From NCBI RefSeq assembly GCF_002884445.1, contig NZ_KZ614144.1:2308290-2372289 (forward strand): 64,000 nucleotides of DNA, in the 5' to 3' direction. How positions within the stretch are numbered: position 1 is the first letter of the stretch; every line of letters starts with the position of its first letter. The notes beneath the pieces are model-generated. The model did no database searches. It was given only the letters and a program-made list of their open reading frames with translations, and was not told the origin of the DNA. Source of the DNA: Paenibacillus castaneae. GTDB lineage: Bacteria; Bacillota; Bacilli; Paenibacillales; Paenibacillaceae. Positions 45,692-55,498 of this stretch are shown in pieces. The position numbers and the translations under genes were made by a program.

Positions 45692-48600
45692 TTAGTATTT
45701 GCCTTTACCGCTGTTGCCTGTGCCTGGTGTGACGGGATCTAAGGGACGGTTGACGATAATCGTGATAACATCTCGCACTCTATTATCATGTTCATAGTAT
45801 ACCGTAATTTCCGCCGACCCCGGTTTTATGCCTTTTATTTCTCCCGTCGTTTCATTAACACTTACAATGGAAGGATCGCTGCTCGTCCATTTGAGAGAGT
45901 CTTTGATGTTCGTTTTGCCTATCGTAGGCAAGGAGGTTAGTTCATTCCATAGATTGGCGCTTGTTCCAGGGTCAATCTTTTTAGACTGTTGCAGTTTAAG
46001 CGTAACCGAATTAACCGTTATGTCTAATGTGTTAGAGGTATATGTCCGATTACTCTTCGTTTTGATGGTAAGCATAACTTTCACCGTACCAGCTTTGATA
46101 CCCTTCAACTTGGCTGAAGTACGAGAAGGCGTAATGAGCTTACCATTTGTATCTCCTTCTACAATGCTCCAAATGACGGACTCAATCGGATCATTGCCTG
46201 ATGCAGGCGTATACGCCGATAAATCGATCTGTGTGCCTAATTCAACACTGCTTGGTCCAGAAATTACAGGCGATGGCATGCTGACGGTAACGACTGCATC
46301 CTTGGTCAGTCCGCTGCCATCAGTAGTGGCAACCGTAATAGTTGCTTGACCGATATTTTTTCCAGTAACTACACCGTTGGAATCAACAGATACAATATTG
46401 GCATCACTTGACTTCCATGTCACTCGTTTATCAGTTGCGTCTGATGGTTCAATAGTGTGTTTAAGCTGCTTGCTCTCATTTAATAAAAGGGTAGTGCCTT
46501 CCAAATCAAGTAAAGACACTTTCTTATATACTGTAATCTGTTTCGATACGGTATATTCTCTATATTTGTTTGTAGAATCCAATTGATTGGTAGTGACTTT
46601 AAGCGTTATTGTTGCTACTCCTGATGCAATACCTTGAACGTTTGTCGCGTTGCTTGTTGCTGTGCTCAGGCTTGCGATTCCGTTACTCGGTGTAATGTTC
46701 CAGCTGTAAGTCTGGATTTGCTCATAATCGGCTGTAATCAATCTTGAAGTTAGGTTAATGGATTCGTTAACAGCAACACGGTCGGAACCTATGATGTTCA
46801 ATCCAGGCCTGATAACAGTTACTACAGCGCTAGTGGTTAGTTTACTTCCATCCGTTGTTTCAGCTGTAATGGTTGCTGTGCCTGGTACTACACCTGTAAT
46901 AATGCCAGTACTGCTGTTGACCGAAACAATGTCAGGGCGATTAGACTGCCAAATGAGCTGCTTATTTGTCGCTTCTGCTGGTGTGAATGTAGGTAGCATT
47001 AGTTGTGTATCACCAACTAAAATCGTTTTGTTATTGATTTTGACAGATGTGATTTTAGTGATGGACTTCAAAATGTAAGATGGAAACTGCAGCTTTCTCG
47101 AAGCTTGCTCACCAACATCTTTATAATCTAATGAAGCATTTAATAAGGAATAGGAATCGTCCTTGTCTGGCGTCACCGGTATCGCGAAGCTTACTGGATT
47201 GGCGGTGTACGCATTCCCCGTCAACGTATATTTGATATCCTTTAACGTACCCGTTACCGTATATCCGGAAGATAAAGTGCCGCTCTTGCTGAAATCAGAA
47301 GGAAGGGTACCTATTTCCAGATTAGCTGGGAATTTTTCAGTGAATTTCAGACTGGTAATGATCATTCTGTCATCGGCCAATGCATCAGTTTTTTGAATAG
47401 GCTTTGGCGTTAGCGTATAAGTAAACGTTGCGGCCTTTTTCGTTTCAATCGTACCATCAACTACATTGCTGGATACCGTACGATTTAATTCTAAATTAGA
47501 CGTCACTTTGACTACTTTTACGTTAATGACTTTGATTACTTCTGCGCCTTGTGAGTCTTTGGCCGTAATTTGAACCTGCATCATTCCGCCTTCTGGAAGG
47601 GGATTGGCTACAGATTTATTAATAGTAGAGCCTGTCATCACTTTTTCGTTTGTAAGGATCGGAACGGTTTTCCCATCGTAAATGAGATTAATGGATGTTT
47701 TAAGCTCTCGATCATTCAAATCGAAATCATCAACTTTATAGTTAATAAGCAGGTCTAAGTATGACGGTATAAAATTATTCGATGCTTGGCTGTATTCAAT
47801 CGGGCTATAAACGGTTAATTGAGGTGCATGATTGGAGCCCATAAATGCTCTATACATCGTATTGACGAATAACTGCTGCTCCCAATCAGGGAAATTGGTA
47901 TTGGTATGCCCTGATCCGGAATAGGTCACGTTTCCTTTAGAGTAGGTGTAATAATGATTCCAGCTGTCCCCTGGAGTTCGATAAGTAGCATCCGTCATGT
48001 TATACCAAGGAATGACCGTCGGGTCCTCTAAATCAAGCGTGAAGTACTGGTTATGTGTTGTAGCTACTTGTGTATCATCTTTTAACAGGAATGGAAAATG
48101 TGTTAGAAGACCATCATTTACTTTTTCTGTTTTAGTGGTAGTGATTGGAGCACCATAGCCCATATTCGTATAAGGAGCGATTTGTCCTGTTATCGCTTGA
48201 AATTTGTTTAACCAGTTTTGGCTTTGGCTGTTCGAATTTTTATAGATGGTGTCATGAGTAAACATAACGCTTTGGCCTGTACTTATAAATTTCTGAACTG
48301 CGGCTGTTGCTGCATCATTGATTGGAGCATAGTTGTTGTACTCATCTGTAAAACCAAAAATCAGCATATCGTACTTTCCGTTTAGCGTCTGGTATCCCGT
48401 TGAATTAAAGTCCGTTATCGACATGGTATCGACTTTAATGCTATAGGCATTAAGTTTATCGCCTGTTGTAGGATTCAAATATTGAGATTTTAAATTATTT
48501 GTATTATTAAGATTGCTGTTTGAGTTGTTGTTAGGCAATACTTGCAGCACTTTAATATCGATCCGCTGGTCTTCAAAACGATATACTCCTGATTTAATGT

Positions 48601-49912
48601 CTTTAAGCGGACTGTTGAAATCGGACAGCTCGAGTCTCCAATATTGAAGACCGGAGTAGCCTTGAGGAAGCTTGTAGGTTAGCGTTCCCGTATTATCAGT
48701 TACTCTTTGTGTAGACACTAAATGTTCAGCAGTGAAAGGGAGGGCAGGGTCATTCCCTATATATAAGTTAATATCAACTGTTTTTTTACTGACATCACCT
48801 AGATTATCAACGGCATATTTAAATGTGATAGTGTCGCCAGGCACATATTTTTTTGTAGACGTTGCGGTATAAGCGGTAGGGAACTCATTCACGGTAAGCA
48901 ATGGTCTTAGGTTGCCTTTTTCGAGTAAGTTAATTTTTGCGACGAATGCGTCTGTAGTAGAAATCTGGGTGTTATTGACAAATATAACGTTATCTCTTTT
49001 TGAGCCCGTAACATTATAAAGAGCAAAGTTACTCTTTAAAATTCCCTTTCGACCCCCAACATCTGCTTGGGACTCAATACCCTTTATTGTATTACCCGAG
49101 TCGCTATAAAGGATCACTGGAAGACCCTTGTCCACAAAGTTTTTTATAATTTCTGTTGCTTTTAATTGAGTAATGTCGTTTTGGATGTCGGCGGTTTTGT
49201 GATCCGCAGGCGTAGAGCTCTGGGCGGGTAGATTGATTTTATAATTACCCTTCCCGATATAAACGGCATCGTATTTGCCATCTAATTGTTCACGTGAGGC
49301 GACAAATTGTTTCATGCTTAAGGTTTTAATGGTAATAAGGGATGTGCCGCCAATAATATTCGTTAAATCTGACTTGCCAGACTCCGTAATTTCAAGAACG
49401 TTTACGGTAGGACGGAGCGCTCTTGTAGTGAGAGTGAATTTTTGGCTCGAATTGATGTTAGTGAAGATGGTATATAAAGAGTTCGACCACACGCCCAAAT
49501 AAGTCGGGTTGGATGAAATAGTAGAAAAAGATACCGTTCCATCATTATTTTTTGTCATTTTGAATTTCTCAGTGTTATCAGGAGAAGCCTTATCGACTGA
49601 AGATAGTTTTATTAGATTTCCTGACTTGTAAGACAGATACCTGCCTGTGAGCTTGGACTTGATCGAATAGATTTCATTTTTGTGGTCTTCTAATTCAAAC
49701 AGCTCATTGAAAAAAAAGTCGCTGCTATTAGCGCTAACTGTACCTGCACTGTCAGAGACATATTTTGAATCAACGCTCAGTGTTACTGCACTATTATTTA
49801 CGGCAGCTTTTACCTGATCCGGTTTCGTTCCGATATATGTGAAAATCATTGCTAATAAGGTGACTGATAATAGGACTGCAACTCTTTTTTTGAGAAATGA
49901 AACTCTCATCAT
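45692..49912 (-). CDS. Giant secreted protein with lectin-like, DUF5057-like and Ig-like (BIG2) domains
   Basis: This 1406-residue exported protein has a signal peptide (KKRVAVLLSVTLLAMIFTYI). Residues about 75-165 look like a beta-trefoil lectin or fascin-like unit (EIYSIKSKLTGRYLSYKSGN; NPTYLGVWSNS). Residues about 165-720 fit the DUF5057 type (YDAVYIGKGNY; LDGKYDMLIFGFTDEYNNYA; VMFTHDTIYKN; GSGHTNTNFPDWEQQLF). After about 980 come Ig-like BIG2 repeats with the motif DIVSVNSSTGIITGVVPGTA, repeated as NIVSVDSNGVVTGKNIGQAT and PSIVSVNETTGEIKGIKPGS. There is no LPXTG or SLH anchor. It sits between the minor-pilin operon and pilB on the opposite strand, so a pilus-associated adhesin or surface binding protein is suggested. 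AGGAGG precedes two ATGs. Confidence 0.78.
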   Translation of the reverse strand: MMRVSFLKKRVAVLLSVTLLAMIFTYIGTKPDQVKAAVNNSAVTLSVDSKYVSDSAGTVSANSSDFFFNELFELEDHKNEIYSIKSKLTGRYLSYKSGNLIKLSSVDKASPDNTEKFKMTKNNDGTVSFSTISSNPTYLGVWSNSLYTIFTNINSSQKFTLTTRALRPTVNVLEITESGKSDLTNIIGGTSLITIKTLSMKQFVASREQLDGKYDAVYIGKGNYKINLPAQSSTPADHKTADIQNDITQLKATEIIKNFVDKGLPVILYSDSGNTIKGIESQADVGGRKGILKSNFALYNVTGSKRDNVIFVNNTQISTTDAFVAKINLLEKGNLRPLLTVNEFPTAYTATSTKKYVPGDTITFKYAVDNLGDVSKKTVDINLYIGNDPALPFTAEHLVSTQRVTDNTGTLTYKLPQGYSGLQYWRLELSDFNSPLKDIKSGVYRFEDQRIDIKVLQVLPNNNSNSNLNNTNNLKSQYLNPTTGDKLNAYSIKVDTMSITDFNSTGYQTLNGKYDMLIFGFTDEYNNYAPINDAATAAVQKFISTGQSVMFTHDTIYKNSNSQSQNWLNKFQAITGQIAPYTNMGYGAPITTTKTEKVNDGLLTHFPFLLKDDTQVATTHNQYFTLDLEDPTVIPWYNMTDATYRTPGDSWNHYYTYSKGNVTYSGSGHTNTNFPDWEQQLFVNTMYRAFMGSNHAPQLTVYSPIEYSQASNNFIPSYLDLLINYKVDDFDLNDRELKTSINLIYDGKTVPILTNEKVMTGSTINKSVANPLPEGGMMQVQITAKDSQGAEVIKVINVKVVKVTSNLELNRTVSSNVVDGTIETKKAATFTYTLTPKPIQKTDALADDRMIITSLKFTEKFPANLEIGTLPSDFSKSGTLSSGYTVTGTLKDIKYTLTGNAYTANPVSFAIPVTPDKDDSYSLLNASLDYKDVGEQASRKLQFPSYILKSITKITSVKINNKTILVGDTQLMLPTFTPAEATNKQLIWQSNRPDIVSVNSSTGIITGVVPGTATITAETTDGSKLTTSAVVTVIRPGLNIIGSDRVAVNESINLTSRLITADYEQIQTYSWNITPSNGIASLSTATSNATNVQGIASGVATITLKVTTNQLDSTNKYREYTVSKQITVYKKVSLLDLEGTTLLLNESKQLKHTIEPSDATDKRVTWKSSDANIVSVDSNGVVTGKNIGQATITVATTDGSGLTKDAVVTVSMPSPVISGPSSVELGTQIDLSAYTPASGNDPIESVIWSIVEGDTNGKLITPSRTSAKLKGIKAGTVKVMLTIKTKSNRTYTSNTLDITVNSVTLKLQQSKKIDPGTSANLWNELTSLPTIGKTNIKDSLKWTSSDPSIVSVNETTGEIKGIKPGSAEITVYYEHDNRVRDVITIIVNRPLDPVTPGTGNSGKGKY

Positions 49913-49973
49913 ACATTCCTCCTAAATTGTGTTTTTATATGATTCCAAGTACCTAAATAATGCTCGAATGCTG

Positions 49974-50001
49974 TTGTATTTTGCGGTAATTGCGCTATAA
50001 T
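49974..50001 (+). promoter_or_regulatory. Sigma-A promoter of the pilus operon, with a ~160-nt leader
   Basis: TTGTAT (49974-49979), a 16-bp spacer and a perfect TATAAT (49996-50001). The start codon of pilB is about 160 nt downstream. The AT-rich leader contains a short CCCC/GGGG stem near 50092-50112 and a second TATAAT-like box near 50116, but no recognised riboswitch. Confidence 0.6.
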
Positions 50002-50164
50002 CAGTTTAAGTGACATTGGTAAATGATGCAAGAAAAACAAGCGAAATTATTGTAAAAATAAGTATAAAAATCAACAATTTCCGATTTATCCCCCATATAT
50101 GCAATTGGGGCTATGGAATATAATCAAATGCCTATATTTGCATACTGGGATTGGAGTTGAGCCG

Positions 50165-51829
50165 ATGGCAACCATTAAGAAAAGATTGGGCGATTTACTT
50201 GTTGATAGTTTGCTAATCTCAGAAGAACAGCTTCAAGAGGCACTGCGGGAGCAAAGCAAGACAAAGCAAAAGCTGGGAGATTTGCTCATTACGCACGGAT
50301 ATATAACGGAACAGCAATTAATAGAGGTTTTGGAATTTCAGTTAGGCATACCTCACGTAAGCCTGTTTAAATATCAAATTGATCCGTCGATAACTCAAAT
50401 CATTCCTGAAAGCATGGCAAGACGCTATCAAGCCATTCCTCTGCAGAAGGATGGCGGAAGATTAATGGTGGCGATGGCTGATCCGCTTGACTATTTTGCA
50501 ATTGAAGAATTACGGATGAGTACAGGTTTTAGAATAGAGCCGGCCATCTCCAGCAGAGACGAGCTGCAGCGTGCAATTGCTCGTCATTATGGCTTGCAGG
50601 ATTCGATGAATCAGATGATGGTGGATCTCTCTAACTCGGATGAGATCAGCGAAACGGAAATAACCGATGAAGATTCGCCAGTTGTTAGGCTTGTCAACCA
50701 AATGATTCAGCAGGCTGTGCAGCTTAGAGCTTCTGACATACATGTTGATCCGAGTGAACTGCATGTATCGATTCGCTATCGAATTGACGGAGTGCTGCGA
50801 ACCGAAAGAACGGTCCCTAAACAAATGCAAGGCTTTATTACGGCTAGGCTGAAAATTATGGCTAAGCTCAATATTGCGGAACGCAGGCTTCCTCAGGATG
50901 GGCGCATAAAAATGAAGGTGGATTTCAAAGCCGTAGACATACGCGTATCCTCATTGCCAACTATTCATGGGGAAAAAATCGTTCTCCGGGTATTGGATTT
51001 AAGCACAGGCGTCAAAGCGATCGACCAGCTTGGTTTTAATCCGCATAATATGCAGCTGTTTAGAGATATGATAGATCGGCCGTATGGTATTTTACTCATA
51101 ACGGGGCCTACCGGTAGTGGTAAGACAACAACGCTTTATTCAGGACTTCAGCATCTCAATCGGGAAGATACGAATATCATTACCATTGAAGATCCAGTTG
51201 AGTATCAGCTGGAAGGCATCAATCAGGTACATGTAACTCCGAATATAGGTCTTACTTTCGCTGCTGGTCTTCGGTCAATACTGCGTCAGGATCCGAATGT
51301 GGTGATGGTAGGAGAAATACGGGACAGTGAAACGGCTGAAATAGCGATCCGCGCATCCTTAACCGGACATCTTGTATTGTCGACGCTTCATACGAATGAT
51401 TCTGTAAGCACGATCACGAGATTCCGTGATATGGGAGTAGAACCTTATCTGATTTCCTCTTCTCTAGTAGGCGTAGTTGCCCAGCGGCTTGTACGGCGGA
51501 TTTGTACAGAATGCAAAGTCGAATACAATGTAACGGATCAAGAACGCATTTTTCTGAAAAACCGTTTTGTTGAGGTGGACAAGCTGTATCGCGGCAAAGG
51601 CTGTGGAAGCTGCAGCAATACAGGGTATCGCGGCAGGGTAGCCATACATGAAGTGTTGAATGTTGATGATGAAATGCGTGAGCTTATTACAAACGGCGCA
51701 TCCGTCCAGCAGCTGCGAGATTCAGCATCTAAGCAGGGAATGATTGGGCTTATGGATGATGGTTTGGAGAAAGTGACCCGCGGAATTACGACGCTGCAGG
51801 AAGTGCTGCGCGAGACGGTGGCACATTAA
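50165..51829 (+). CDS. pilB: Type IV pilus assembly ATPase PilB
   Basis: This 554-residue hexameric ATPase drives pilus extension. The N-terminal MshEN-like domain (KKRLGDLLVDSLLISEEQLQ, then PESMARRYQAIPLQKDGGRL) can bind c-di-GMP in some relatives. The GspE core has Walker A GPTGSGKTT near 314, Asp box IITIEDPVEY, Walker B PNVVMVGEIRDSETAEIA, and His box TGHLVLSTLHTND. The tetra-Cys zinc site (CTEC and CGSC) lies near 450-485. ATG 50165 has GGAG eight bases upstream. It is first in the operon pilB-pilT-pilC-pilin-pilD-pilMN-pilO. A diguanylate cyclase gene in the same window makes c-di-GMP control conceivable. Confidence 0.95.
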   Translation: MATIKKRLGDLLVDSLLISEEQLQEALREQSKTKQKLGDLLITHGYITEQQLIEVLEFQLGIPHVSLFKYQIDPSITQIIPESMARRYQAIPLQKDGGRLMVAMADPLDYFAIEELRMSTGFRIEPAISSRDELQRAIARHYGLQDSMNQMMVDLSNSDEISETEITDEDSPVVRLVNQMIQQAVQLRASDIHVDPSELHVSIRYRIDGVLRTERTVPKQMQGFITARLKIMAKLNIAERRLPQDGRIKMKVDFKAVDIRVSSLPTIHGEKIVLRVLDLSTGVKAIDQLGFNPHNMQLFRDMIDRPYGILLITGPTGSGKTTTLYSGLQHLNREDTNIITIEDPVEYQLEGINQVHVTPNIGLTFAAGLRSILRQDPNVVMVGEIRDSETAEIAIRASLTGHLVLSTLHTNDSVSTITRFRDMGVEPYLISSSLVGVVAQRLVRRICTECKVEYNVTDQERIFLKNRFVEVDKLYRGKGCGSCSNTGYRGRVAIHEVLNVDDEMRELITNGASVQQLRDSASKQGMIGLMDDGLEKVTRGITTLQEVLRETVAH

Positions 51830-51844
51830 GCGGAGGTTGGTAAT

Positions 51845-52891
51845 ATGTCCGAAAATAATAAATTAAAAGATTTGCTCAAATTAGCTCATGAACAGAAAGC
51901 ATCCGATCTTCACATTTCAGTCGGATCGCCACCTACGCTTCGAATCAATGGCAGCCTCATTCCAACCGTGCACCAAGCAATTCTGGATATCGAAGCAGAT
52001 GAGATGGCAGCTTCTATATTAAGATCTGAACAGATGGAGCAATTCAAGGAAGCGGGAGAGGTCGATTTTTCCTTTGATATACCCGAGTATTCAAGATACC
52101 GCATCAATATTTATCGCCAACAAGGAAAAGTAAGTATTGCTGCAAGAATGATTCCTTCGCAAGTTCCGAGTCTGGAGCTGCTTCAGCTTCCGTCGATGAT
52201 TGCGCCGCTTTCTAATAAGCCGCAAGGATTAATTCTGGTAACTGGACCGACTGGCAGCGGCAAATCATCAACGCTTGCAGCCTTTATCAGTTATATTAAC
52301 CGGACCCAGAAGAAGCATATCATTACGTTGGAGGATCCGATTGAGTATGTGCATAAGAGCGAATCTTCCATTATTGACCAGCGCGAGGTTGGCAGTGATA
52401 CGAGAAGCTTTGCCAAAGGGCTGAGAGCAGCGCTAAGGCAAGATCCGGACGTTATTCTTGTTGGCGAGATGCGAGATTTAGATACAATCTCTGCTGCGGT
52501 TACCGCTGCGGAGACAGGTCACCTCGTTCTGGCAACGCTGCATACGACAGATGCACCGCAGACGATTGATCGCATCATTGATGCATTTCCTAGCCATCAG
52601 CAAGGCCAAATCAGGTCACAGCTTGCTTCGGTACTCGTCACGGTCATTTCCCAAAGACTGTTTCCGAAGGCAAACGGCTCGGGAAGAATTGCCGCAACTG
52701 AAATATTGCTTAATACGCCAGCAGTTGCCAATTTGATTCGTACGGAGAAGGTGCATCAAATTAAAAGCGTGATGCAGACCGGTCGCGCACAAGGGATGCA
52801 CACCTTGGATGCATCAATTAAGGAGCTTATGCAGAAGGGGATTATTGATCCTGCTTTGGCGAGGTCCTATCTGGTGGAGGGTGGTCTTTAA
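51845..52891 (+). CDS. pilT: Type IV pilus retraction ATPase PilT
   Basis: This 348-residue ATPase powers pilus retraction and twitching. It opens with SDLHISVGSPPTLRINGSLI, the PilT N-terminal PAS-like domain. It has Walker A GPTGSGKSS near 135, Asp box IITLEDPIEYVH, Walker B DPDVILVGEMRDLDTI and His box TGHLVLATLHTTDA. A C-terminal AIRNLIRE-like motif is less clear; the corresponding segment reads VANLIRTEK. It lies 15 bp after pilB and overlaps the pilC start by one base. Presence of PilT implies retractable pili (twitching or DNA uptake). Confidence 0.95.
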   Translation: MSENNKLKDLLKLAHEQKASDLHISVGSPPTLRINGSLIPTVHQAILDIEADEMAASILRSEQMEQFKEAGEVDFSFDIPEYSRYRINIYRQQGKVSIAARMIPSQVPSLELLQLPSMIAPLSNKPQGLILVTGPTGSGKSSTLAAFISYINRTQKKHIITLEDPIEYVHKSESSIIDQREVGSDTRSFAKGLRAALRQDPDVILVGEMRDLDTISAAVTAAETGHLVLATLHTTDAPQTIDRIIDAFPSHQQGQIRSQLASVLVTVISQRLFPKANGSGRIAATEILLNTPAVANLIRTEKVHQIKSVMQTGRAQGMHTLDASIKELMQKGIIDPALARSYLVEGGL

Positions 52892-54099
52892 TGCCGCAGT
52901 ACAACTATCAGGTAAAGGGAATCGGAGGCCGCTTAGTTAAAGGCAAGCTCTCCAGCATGGACAAGTCCTCAGCGGTGGAAGAGCTGCGTAAACGAGGCTT
53001 AACCGTATTGTCTGTTCAAGAAAATCGAAACACAGTGCTGTCGACAGAAATTTATATCGGCAATCCCGTCAAAGGTATACATTTTATTATATTTTGCAGG
53101 CAGTTTTCAACCTTAATTCGGGCAGGCGTGACGCTTGTAGAATCAACTGCCATATTATCCGAACAAACTGAGAGCAAGCCTTTGAAGAAAGCTTTGGTTG
53201 AGGTTAACTCCTCACTGCTGCGCGGTATTCCATTCTCGCAAGCAGCGCAGGAGCATAAGAAAATCTTTCCTCCTATGTTCATTAGCATGGTTCGTGCAGG
53301 TGAGGAAACAGGTGATTTGGAAGGAACGTTGGATAGGCTGGCCGTTTTCTTCGAAAAAGCGCATACGACGAAAGAGAAGATTAAGTCAGCTATGACTTAT
53401 CCAATTGTAGTCGGCATTATGTCTATAGCTGCCGTTATTTATTTGCTGCAGGGCGTTGTTCCGCAATTCGTAACGATGTTTGCATCTTTTGATGCGGAGC
53501 TGCCGCTTATTACGCAAGTTGTGCTGTCTTTAAGCAATAGTATATCTCATCAATGGTATATATGGCTGCTCGCCATCATTGCCCTCATTGTTGCTTTTCA
53601 GCTCGTTAAGCGCTCAGAGAAGGGCAGTTATGTAATCGATTATGCCAAGCTGAAAATCCCAATCTTCGGCAAGCTTCTTCAGAAGGGCGCTATTGCCCAG
53701 ATGACTCGAACACTATCATCCTTGTATGCAAGCTCTGTACCGGTCTTGCAGTCTCTAGCAATTGTTGAGGAGGTGGTGGGTAATAAGGAAATAGGCGAGG
53801 TGATTCGCGAATCCAGTGAATCGCTAAGAAGAGGGAGTCCGTTGTCCGAGCCATTGAAGCGTTCATGGGTATTTCCGCCGTTAGTTACCCAAATGATCGC
53901 CGTTGGTGAAGAGACTGGAGCATTGGATCAAATGCTTTCGAAGGTTGCGGATTTCTACGAAATGGACGTCGACAATACAGTTGATCGTCTCAAGTCGCTC
54001 ATCGAACCATTGTTGATTGTGTTTTTGGCTGGCGTTGTAGGCTTGATCGTTATGGCGATTATGCTGCCGATGTTTAGTCTCTATTCTACCGTTGGGTAA
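52891..54099 (+). CDS. pilC: Type IV pilus inner-membrane platform protein PilC
   Basis: This 402-residue platform protein couples PilB and PilT to pilin assembly. It has two repeated GspF domains: FIIFCRQFSTLIRAGVTLVE, then FPPMFISMVRAGEETGDLEG, and again KGAIAQMTRTLSSLYASSVP, then FPPLVTQMIAVGEETGALDQ. Three membrane helices are present, including the last one near the C terminus (LLIVFLAGVVGLIVMAIMLP). ATG 52891 overlaps the pilT stop by one base. Confidence 0.94.
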   Translation: MPQYNYQVKGIGGRLVKGKLSSMDKSSAVEELRKRGLTVLSVQENRNTVLSTEIYIGNPVKGIHFIIFCRQFSTLIRAGVTLVESTAILSEQTESKPLKKALVEVNSSLLRGIPFSQAAQEHKKIFPPMFISMVRAGEETGDLEGTLDRLAVFFEKAHTTKEKIKSAMTYPIVVGIMSIAAVIYLLQGVVPQFVTMFASFDAELPLITQVVLSLSNSISHQWYIWLLAIIALIVAFQLVKRSEKGSYVIDYAKLKIPIFGKLLQKGAIAQMTRTLSSLYASSVPVLQSLAIVEEVVGNKEIGEVIRESSESLRRGSPLSEPLKRSWVFPPLVTQMIAVGEETGALDQMLSKVADFYEMDVDNTVDRLKSLIEPLLIVFLAGVVGLIVMAIMLPMFSLYSTVG

Positions 54100-54173
54100 G
54101 CACAGGATGTTTTGAGTTTACTCATCAATCTGTTGCTATTCATAAATAAATATATTTCTAGGAGGAATTACAA

Positions 54174-54611
54174 ATGCAGATGATTTTGAAGCGTTTGAAA
54201 AAAGAAGAAAAAGGTTTTACTCTGATCGAGCTCTTGGCGGTAATCGTTATTTTGGCTGTTATCGCGGTAATTGCTGTTCCTTTGATTGGTAATATTATTA
54301 ATAAGACTAAAACAGATGCAAATATCGCAACTGCTCGTCAAATTTATGATGCTGCTAGACTGTATGCTACTGCAGATAAAAATGGTGTGTTTGGGGATTT
54401 TACAATTAAGCAGATACAAGATGCTAAGTATTTAGAAGACCCAATTTATTTACCAAGTACGAAAAAAGAGATAGATGGAAGTAATTCGGTATTTAAAGCA
54501 AATGCAAATGACAAAACATTTTTAATAATTTATACCAATGATTCATCAACAACTATTGCGGCACAGTATTCAAAAGCTGAGATTATGTCAAGTGTTGCAC
54601 CAACCCCATAA
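54174..54611 (+). CDS. pilA: Major type IV pilin
   Basis: This 145-residue prepilin has the leader MQMILKRLKKEEKG and the canonical cut site and helix GFTLIELLAVIVILAVIAVI, with Phe at +1 and Glu at +5. A small globular domain without cysteines follows. AGGAGG lies eight bases before the ATG, the strongest ribosome binding site in the operon, as fits an abundant product. It is 74 bp after pilC and followed by a hairpin that may limit downstream expression. It is the likely shaft subunit; the symbol is by analogy. Confidence 0.88.
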   Translation: MQMILKRLKKEEKGFTLIELLAVIVILAVIAVIAVPLIGNIINKTKTDANIATARQIYDAARLYATADKNGVFGDFTIKQIQDAKYLEDPIYLPSTKKEIDGSNSVFKANANDKTFLIIYTNDSSTTIAAQYSKAEIMSSVAPTP

Positions 54612-54662
54612 ACAGTAAATTAATAATAACAAAGATTAATTTAAGTTAGTCATTTAAGAAGA

Positions 54663-54701
54663 AGCACCAATAAAAACTATTAAAATAGTTTTTATTGGTG
54701 C
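54663..54701 (+). terminator. Partial terminator or mRNA-stabilising hairpin after the pilin gene
   Basis: GCACCAATAAAAACTATT pairs with its perfect complement (54684-54701) around a tiny loop; only AAATATTTTG follows, not a true T-run. Such a hairpin after pilin could raise pilin mRNA levels over the downstream genes. Confidence 0.65.
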
Positions 54702-54733
54702 AAATATTTTGTAGACGAAAGCGACCACCAACC

Positions 54734-55489
54734 ATGAACCTACTAATCTCCCTCTACATCTTCATTCTCGGACTTATATTCGGATCATTTTTTAACGTAG
54801 TAGGATTAAGGGTGCCGATGAAGCAATCGATCGTGAACCCGCCTTCGCAATGCCCGCATTGCGGAACTCGTTTGAAAGCAAGAGATCTTATACCGGTTGT
54901 AAGCTGGCTATTGTCGAGAGCGAAATGCAGACATTGCAGCACCGCTGTTTCTCCTGTATATCCGCTTGGTGAACTGGCTACTGGCTTATTGTTTCTATGG
55001 ATGTACCTAACCTTTGGAATCACTTGGGAGACGTTGATTGGATTACTGCTCATTAGCATGACCGTAATCATTACCGTATCTGATTTAAAATATATGCTTA
55101 TTCCGAATCGCATTTTATTAGCATTCGCACCGTTATTTATTATACTGCGCTGCATTTTCCCGATCGAATCCATATGGCAGCATTTATGGGGGGCGCTAAT
55201 CGGCGGCGGCTTTTTGCTGCTTGTCGCTATCGTTACCAAAGGCGGTATGGGGATGGGCGATGTGAAATTATTTATGCTGCTTGGATGGATTATAGGGTTT
55301 CCGAATCTGATTCCCGCTTTCATCCTTGCCTGTCTGGCAGGCACTATAGTTGGAGGGGGACTTCTACTATTTCGAATTGTGCAGAGAAAACAGCCCATTC
55401 CTTTTGGTCCGTTTCTTGCGTTAGGCACATTGCTTGCTTTCGCCTATGGATCAGATTGGATCGACTTTTATTTATCAATATTGAAATAG
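54734..55489 (+). CDS. pilD: Prepilin peptidase/N-methyltransferase
   Basis: This 251-residue polytopic aspartyl protease cleaves the pilin leaders and methylates the new N terminus. It has GSFFNVVGLRVP, the zinc tetra-Cys motif of the methyltransferase loop (CPHC and CRHC), and the two catalytic Asp residues in VSDLKYMLIPN and GGMGMGDVKLF (GxGD). The start is ATG 54734 (MNLLISLYIF), with no strong ribosome binding site. The pilins here all carry matching cut sites. It follows the pilin gene and precedes pilM. Confidence 0.92.
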   Translation: MNLLISLYIFILGLIFGSFFNVVGLRVPMKQSIVNPPSQCPHCGTRLKARDLIPVVSWLLSRAKCRHCSTAVSPVYPLGELATGLLFLWMYLTFGITWETLIGLLLISMTVIITVSDLKYMLIPNRILLAFAPLFIILRCIFPIESIWQHLWGALIGGGFLLLVAIVTKGGMGMGDVKLFMLLGWIIGFPNLIPAFILACLAGTIVGGGLLLFRIVQRKQPIPFGPFLALGTLLAFAYGSDWIDFYLSILK

Positions 55490-55498
55490 CGGGATGTG

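Noticed and set aside
50002..50164. Possible c-di-GMP or other riboswitch in the pilus operon leader
   Set aside because: The AT-rich leader has only a short CCCC/GGGG stem and no conserved riboswitch core could be recognised.
54754..55428. 224-codon minus-strand frame inside pilD
   Set aside because: It is antisense to the prepilin peptidase, whose zinc and GxGD motifs are intact; rich in Ile/Pro runs typical of a shadow frame.
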